Assembly (NCBI GenBank): GCA_963808725.1
Contig: CAWEGO010000004.1
Coordinates: 220,399-284,398 of the forward strand
DNA: 64,000 nt
Source of the DNA: JAHFUA01 sp963808725
Lineage (GTDB): Bacteria; Acidobacteriota; Terriglobia; Terriglobales; Acidobacteriaceae
Direction: 5' to 3'
The notes under the pieces are model-generated. The model saw nothing but the letters and a program-made list of their open reading frames with translations, had not been told where the DNA came from and did not search any database. This document shows, piece after piece, positions 60,408-64,000 of the stretch (the first letter of the stretch is position 1; each line of letters opens with the position of its first letter). The translations under genes and the position numbers were made by a program.

Positions 60408-62033
60408 TCAGGGTCGGATAGCACGTTGCGTCTTGTATATCGTGGTGCGGGGCTGGCCGGAGCTTTGGACGATGGCGATCGGGACCAGGGTGTCGCGATG
60501 CTGAACGGCGGACTCCGCCACCGGATCGCCGTCGGCGGCGACCACGTAATCCACCAGCGCTGCGGGATCGTGCAAAGCCAGCTCCCACTGCGGGTGGTTG
60601 CTTTCGTTGATCGTGCGCCGCAGGGGAATGTTGGCCATCTGCAATGCCGCGGCGTGCGCGCCGGTATACATCAGCAGGCGCGCGGAGCGGGGAAGACGAT
60701 CCAGCGCCCGCGCCAGCGCGCGCTCGTAGGGGATGCGGGTGCGCGAGTTGGCGACCGCTTCCTGGATCGAGACTGGCGTGGCTCGCCACACGGAAATGTA
60801 ACTTCCCGCGAGCACGGCGATGGCAGCCGCCGCGACCGCCAGCCGCCAGGCGAATCGGCCGTTGGTGCGGCGCAGACTCTCGACCGTCACCGCGGTAAAA
60901 ACGGCAATGGCGGGCAGCATCTCCAGGCCATAGCGGACGTTGTACGCAGCGAACGGCCACCAGGCAGGAACGTACAGAGGCACGCTGCCATAAGCGATGG
61001 AGAGCGTGTAGAACGGCAGCGGCAGCCACAGCAGCCACCACACGGCGAAGCGCCGCGCGCCGGCGAAGGAGATCAGCAGCCCCACCACCGCCGCCGCGAG
61101 CAGCGGCCACTGCCAGCGTCCGCTGCCCAGGTTCAGTTCCACCGACTTGAGAAAGTAGAGGGCAGCGACGCGCGGGTTGTGCTCGCCGGGATGCCGCCAG
61201 GATGCCGGAAGCGTGCGCTGCTCGATGGCGCGGGCCGAGTATGGGCCGTTGGCGAACTCCAGCGAGTTGCCATACTCGCGATGATTGTAGGCGAGCCACA
61301 GGGCGGGGATGGCCGCCAGCAGCAGCACCGCATTGCGCAGCGCCCGGCGCATGGGACGGTAGTGGAGTCCGGAAAAGAATGCGCGCGCCGCGCTGGGCCG
61401 CTTCAGCACCAGGAACACCATGACGAAGAATGCAGCCGCCAGCGTGCAGCCGGCCAGCCACCAGCCGTCGTAGCGCGTCAGCATGGCGGCGGCAAGCAGG
61501 ATGGCGGCGCGCTCCAGCGAACGGGCGCGTTCGGGAATCTGCTCGGGCTCGCTCGGCCTTACTGTCTCGTCGAGAAAAACCACCGCCCAGACAAACAGCG
61601 CCAGGTAGAGCGATTCCGTCATCGCCGTGGCTTGCAGGTAAATGAGGTTGGGATTGAGAGCGTAGATCGCCGCCGCCAGCCAACCGGCTGCGCTCGATGT
61701 CCGGGCGCGCACCAGGCGGAAGACGCCCACCGTCCCCGCGACATAAGCGATCATCGAGACAATGGAGCCGCCCACGCCGGTGCGCCACATCCAGTCCGAA
61801 ACCAGGAACGGCATCATCAGGATGTGCGGCAGCGGCAGCCACACCGTCCCCAGCCGCAGCGGACCGGGGGTGATCGAGTCGAAGACGCGGCGCGCAATAT
61901 GGATGTGCGCTACGGCGTCGCCGTAGAGCAGGATCGCGCCCTGCTGGTAGAAATTGCGAAAGAAGACAATGGAGACGGCTGCGGCCAGCGCTCCGACGTG
62001 GAGGGCATCGTGATCGCGCTCGGCCTCGGGCAC
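60408..62033 (-). CDS. GT39-like membrane glycosyltransferase
   Basis: A 541-residue polytopic protein. The first periplasmic loop carries YGDAVAHIHIARRVFD with acidic residues, and later membrane segments (GRWQWPLLAAAVVGLLISFA and others) fit the GT-C fold, with a soluble C-terminal domain. It would transfer a lipid-linked sugar outside the inner membrane. The start is GTG 62033, formed by the end of a heptamer array. Acceptor unknown. Confidence 0.75.
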   Translation of the reverse strand: MPEAERDHDALHVGALAAAVSIVFFRNFYQQGAILLYGDAVAHIHIARRVFDSITPGPLRLGTVWLPLPHILMMPFLVSDWMWRTGVGGSIVSMIAYVAGTVGVFRLVRARTSSAAGWLAAAIYALNPNLIYLQATAMTESLYLALFVWAVVFLDETVRPSEPEQIPERARSLERAAILLAAAMLTRYDGWWLAGCTLAAAFFVMVFLVLKRPSAARAFFSGLHYRPMRRALRNAVLLLAAIPALWLAYNHREYGNSLEFANGPYSARAIEQRTLPASWRHPGEHNPRVAALYFLKSVELNLGSGRWQWPLLAAAVVGLLISFAGARRFAVWWLLWLPLPFYTLSIAYGSVPLYVPAWWPFAAYNVRYGLEMLPAIAVFTAVTVESLRRTNGRFAWRLAVAAAAIAVLAGSYISVWRATPVSIQEAVANSRTRIPYERALARALDRLPRSARLLMYTGAHAAALQMANIPLRRTINESNHPQWELALHDPAALVDYVVAADGDPVAESAVQHRDTLVPIAIVQSSGQPRTTIYKTQRAIRP

Positions 62034-62053
62034 TCGCTACTCCCTACTCGCTA
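62033..62053. repeat. Heptamer word array (CTCGCTA-type) bridging two genes
   Basis: Three 7-bp units (CTCGCTA, CTCCCTA, CTCGCTA) span exactly from the pfkB stop codon to the GT39 start codon: on the minus strand the first unit supplies TAG and the last leads into GTG. Confidence 0.85.
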
Positions 62054-62983
62054 AGCATCGTGGTCGAGGTGCGTGAGTTCGCGGAAGACCTGGAAGCGGG
62101 CTTCGATCTCCTCGCGGGTCAGGTTGGTCAGGCGCTCGGGCCCGAAGCGTTCGACGGCGAACGATCCCATCACGCCGCCATAGAACATGGCGCGCTTGAG
62201 CACCTCGCGGTTCAGTTTGCCCTGCGAAGCGATGTATCCCATGAACCCTCCGGCGAAGGAATCGCCGGCGCCGGTGGGATCGCGCACCTCCTCGATAGGC
62301 AGAGCAGGAGCGCGGAAGGGATGGCTGCCGATGCCGAACGCGCCTTCGCGGAAGAAGATGGTGGCGCCGTATTCGCCGTGCTTCACCACCAGCCCGCGCG
62401 GTCCGCGGGCCAGAACTTTATTGGCGGCGCGCGGCAGGCTGGAATCGCCGGCCAGCATCCTGGTCTCGGTGTCGTTGATCAGCAGCACGTCGATGAGCTT
62501 CAACGTCTCCGCCAGTTCCTGCGGCTTGCCGTTGATCCAGTAATTCATGGTGTCGCCGCCCACCAGGCGCGTGTTGCTCATCTGCCGCCGCACCCCAGCC
62601 TGCAGCAAAGGATCAATGTTGCCGAGGAAGAGGAATTCGCTGTCGAGATATTTCTGCGGGATCTGGGGATGGAAATTCTCGAAGACGTTCAGCTCGGTTA
62701 CCAGGGTCTTGGCCTCGTTGAAATTCTCGCCGTATTCGCCCGACCAAAAAAAAGTCTTGCCGCGGGCGTGCTCGATGCCGTCGGTGGCCACACCGCGCTG
62801 CTTCAGCACAGCTTCGTGCTCGGAGGTGAAATCGTCGCCCACCACGGCCACCACGCGCACCTCGGTGAAGTAGCTGGCGGCCAGCGAAAAATACGTGGCC
62901 GAGCCGCCCAGGATACGGTCCACCTGCCCTTGCGGAGTCTTGATGCTGTCGAACGCCATAGAACCCACCACCAGCAGCGCCAT
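62051..62983 (-). CDS. PfkB-family sugar or nucleoside kinase
   Basis: A 310-residue ribokinase-fold protein with GGSATYFSLAASYF at the N terminus, and the anion-hole and catalytic motif DPTGAGDSFAGGF. Substrate specificity cannot be read. It follows the MTA phosphorylase by 2 bp, so a role in nucleoside or methylthioribose salvage is likely. A GGAGGGAG Shine-Dalgarno lies inside the upstream gene's end. Confidence 0.88.
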   Translation of the reverse strand: MALLVVGSMAFDSIKTPQGQVDRILGGSATYFSLAASYFTEVRVVAVVGDDFTSEHEAVLKQRGVATDGIEHARGKTFFWSGEYGENFNEAKTLVTELNVFENFHPQIPQKYLDSEFLFLGNIDPLLQAGVRRQMSNTRLVGGDTMNYWINGKPQELAETLKLIDVLLINDTETRMLAGDSSLPRAANKVLARGPRGLVVKHGEYGATIFFREGAFGIGSHPFRAPALPIEEVRDPTGAGDSFAGGFMGYIASQGKLNREVLKRAMFYGGVMGSFAVERFGPERLTNLTREEIEARFQVFRELTHLDHDA

Positions 62984-62985
62984 CG

Positions 62986-63864
62986 TTATGCTCCCTCCGG
63001 TTTGCCCAGGTATCTGTCGAGCAGCAGGGCAAGCTTCAGACGTGTGTGGGGCGGGATCTTATCGCGATCGGTGAGGATGGCCGTCGCCAGCGCCTGGCCG
63101 CACTTGCAGCCGCGCGTTTTCGGCATTCCCGCAACCGCCTGGCGCACCACCTTAGCGGCGTTCTCCGCGTTCTTCTGCAGATTAGCGACCACCTGCTCGA
63201 CGGTGACCGATTCGTGCGCCGGATGCCAGCAGTCGTAGTCGGTGACCATGGCGATAGTGGCGTAGCAAAGCTCGGCTTCACGCGCCAGCTTGGCTTCCTG
63301 CAGGTTGGTCATGCCGATGATGTCCATGCCCCAACTGCGGTAAACGTTGGACTCCGCCTTGGTGGAGAACTGCGGGCCTTCCATGCAGACATAGGTCCCG
63401 CCGCGCTTCGCGTTTACGCCCGCCTGGCGGCAGGACGCCTCTAGCACGCTGGAAACTTCCGGGCAAACCGGATCGGCAAACGAGACGTGGGCGACGATGC
63501 CGTCGCCGAAAAAGGTCGAGACGCGCTTGCTGGTGCGGTCGAAGAACTGGTCGGGGATAACGAAGTCGAGCGGCCGGTGCTCTTCCTTCAGCGATCCCAC
63601 GGCGGAGATTGACAAGATGCGCTCCACGCCGAGCTGCTTGAAGCCGTGGATGTTGGCGCGGAAGTTCAGTTCGCTCGGCAGGAGGCGATGCCCGATCCCG
63701 TGGCGCGCGAGAAAAGCCACGCGGCGGCCCTCCAGCGTGCCCAGGACGTAAGCCTCCGAAGGTGCGCCGAAGGGAGTGTCAACTGGAAAGGCCCGAGTGT
63801 CGGTGAGCCCGGGCATGGAGTAGAGGCCGCTGCCGCCGATGATGCCGATCTCTGCTTGCGCCAA
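62986..63864 (-). CDS. mtnP: S-methyl-5'-thioadenosine phosphorylase
   Basis: A 292-residue nucleoside phosphorylase of the PNP/MTAP family. IGIIGGSGLYSMPG is the phosphate loop, followed by FLARHGIGHRLLPSELNFRA and AVGSLKEEHRPLDF; YVCMEGPQFSTKAESNVYR holds the base/ribose pocket and MTDYDC-type Asp comes later. It splits MTA to adenine and methylthioribose-1-phosphate. The start codon is TTG at 63864, supported by an AAGGAG 5 bases upstream; no in-frame ATG precedes it. Confidence 0.9.
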   Translation of the reverse strand: MAQAEIGIIGGSGLYSMPGLTDTRAFPVDTPFGAPSEAYVLGTLEGRRVAFLARHGIGHRLLPSELNFRANIHGFKQLGVERILSISAVGSLKEEHRPLDFVIPDQFFDRTSKRVSTFFGDGIVAHVSFADPVCPEVSSVLEASCRQAGVNAKRGGTYVCMEGPQFSTKAESNVYRSWGMDIIGMTNLQEAKLAREAELCYATIAMVTDYDCWHPAHESVTVEQVVANLQKNAENAAKVVRQAVAGMPKTRGCKCGQALATAILTDRDKIPPHTRLKLALLLDRYLGKPEGA

Positions 63865-63896
63865 ACGCGCTCCTTGGATGGATGGGCGAACGAGCG

Positions 63897-63902
63897 ATTA
63901 TA
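63897..63902 (-). promoter_or_regulatory. -10 box of the mtnP-pfkB operon
   Basis: A perfect TATAAT on the minus strand lies 33 bp upstream of the TTG start. The -35 at 17-bp spacing (CTGTTG) is weak. Confidence 0.4.
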
Positions 63903-64000
63903 CAAAATGGGATCTGAGCCAACAGCGTTCGCGGTGCCGTGCCTGGAGATAGGTGGTGAGAAACGGGTTATCAACACTTATCGAATCCTCACACGCAATG

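Noticed and set aside
60426..62054. 542-codon + strand frame opposite the GT39 gene
   Set aside because: Composition (Arg, Gln, His rich) is typical of antisense reading; the minus-strand protein has the membrane layout.

Overview
The window reads as chromosomal DNA of a GC-rich, diderm, aerobic bacterium, most likely an Acidobacteriota member (Koribacter/Terriglobia-like). This is inferred from lpxD (lipid A), mpl and dapF (meso-DAP wall), an aa3-type oxidase cluster, a TolB/TPR-type Ser/Thr kinase, DUF6982 and the gene order; no 16S or tRNA gene was seen. Coding is dense and mostly on the minus strand, with many 1-4 bp stop/start overlaps.

Layout. 1-5.2 kb (minus): surface-glycan operon (membrane mannosyltransferase-like protein, Nudix hydrolase, nucleotide-sugar dehydrogenase, Gfo/Idh oxidoreductase, GT2, start of a methyltransferase). 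5.5-10.6 kb: orphan MacB-like permease, ArnT-like transferase, TolC-like protein, stand-alone receiver. 10.7-15.6 kb (minus): four-gene iron-transport operon: FTR1 permease fused to a DUF2318 Fe-S domain, two FtsX-type permeases, and an ABC ATPase carrying a complete DtxR-like metal-sensor module at its C terminus. A Fur-like box lies upstream. 15.8-22.2 kb (minus): uvrA (two frameshifts), TPR protein, three small proteins and a SprT/YgjP-like protease. 22.3-22.9 kb: small membrane gene, transposase-tail fragment and a nested palindrome. 22.9-27.8 kb (minus): cytochrome c oxidase coxB-coxA-coxC-coxC'-subunit IV plus a small CxxC membrane protein.

28-34 kb is accessory: a VOC-fold gene between direct repeats, a MaoC hydratase, a phage-type P63C protein with a predicted leaderless promoter, a 42-residue-repeat protein, an acyl-CoA synthetase, and two genes bounded by octamer arrays. 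34-46 kb holds a PAS-GGDEF-EAL protein, aspartic protease-PDZ, two-CW protein, DUF885 protease, kinase, Tat aldo/keto reductase, lipoprotein and methyltransferase. 46-54 kb: HigBA-type toxin-antitoxin, UDP-glucuronate decarboxylase-like SDR, poly(A) polymerase/CCA transferase, DUF6982 protein, AspT/YidE transporter, lpxD and a REC-PAS regulator. 54-64 kb (minus): frameshifted plsC, M61 peptidase, mpl, ldcA, dapF, GT39, PfkB kinase and MTA phosphorylase; mpl, ldcA and dapF form a wall synthesis and recycling group.

Two signals stand out. (1) The ATPase-DtxR fusion: metal ligands are kept but the DNA-contact residues of the recognition helix look lost, suggesting an allosteric iron sensor built into the transporter. 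(2) Non-coding structure: short 7- or 8-bp word arrays that sit on stop and start codons, each locus using a different word, and several nested palindromic (MITE/REP-like) elements sharing a GTCATCCCGAGCG-type core. Three single-base frameshifts in conserved genes (two in uvrA, one in plsC) may be assembly errors.
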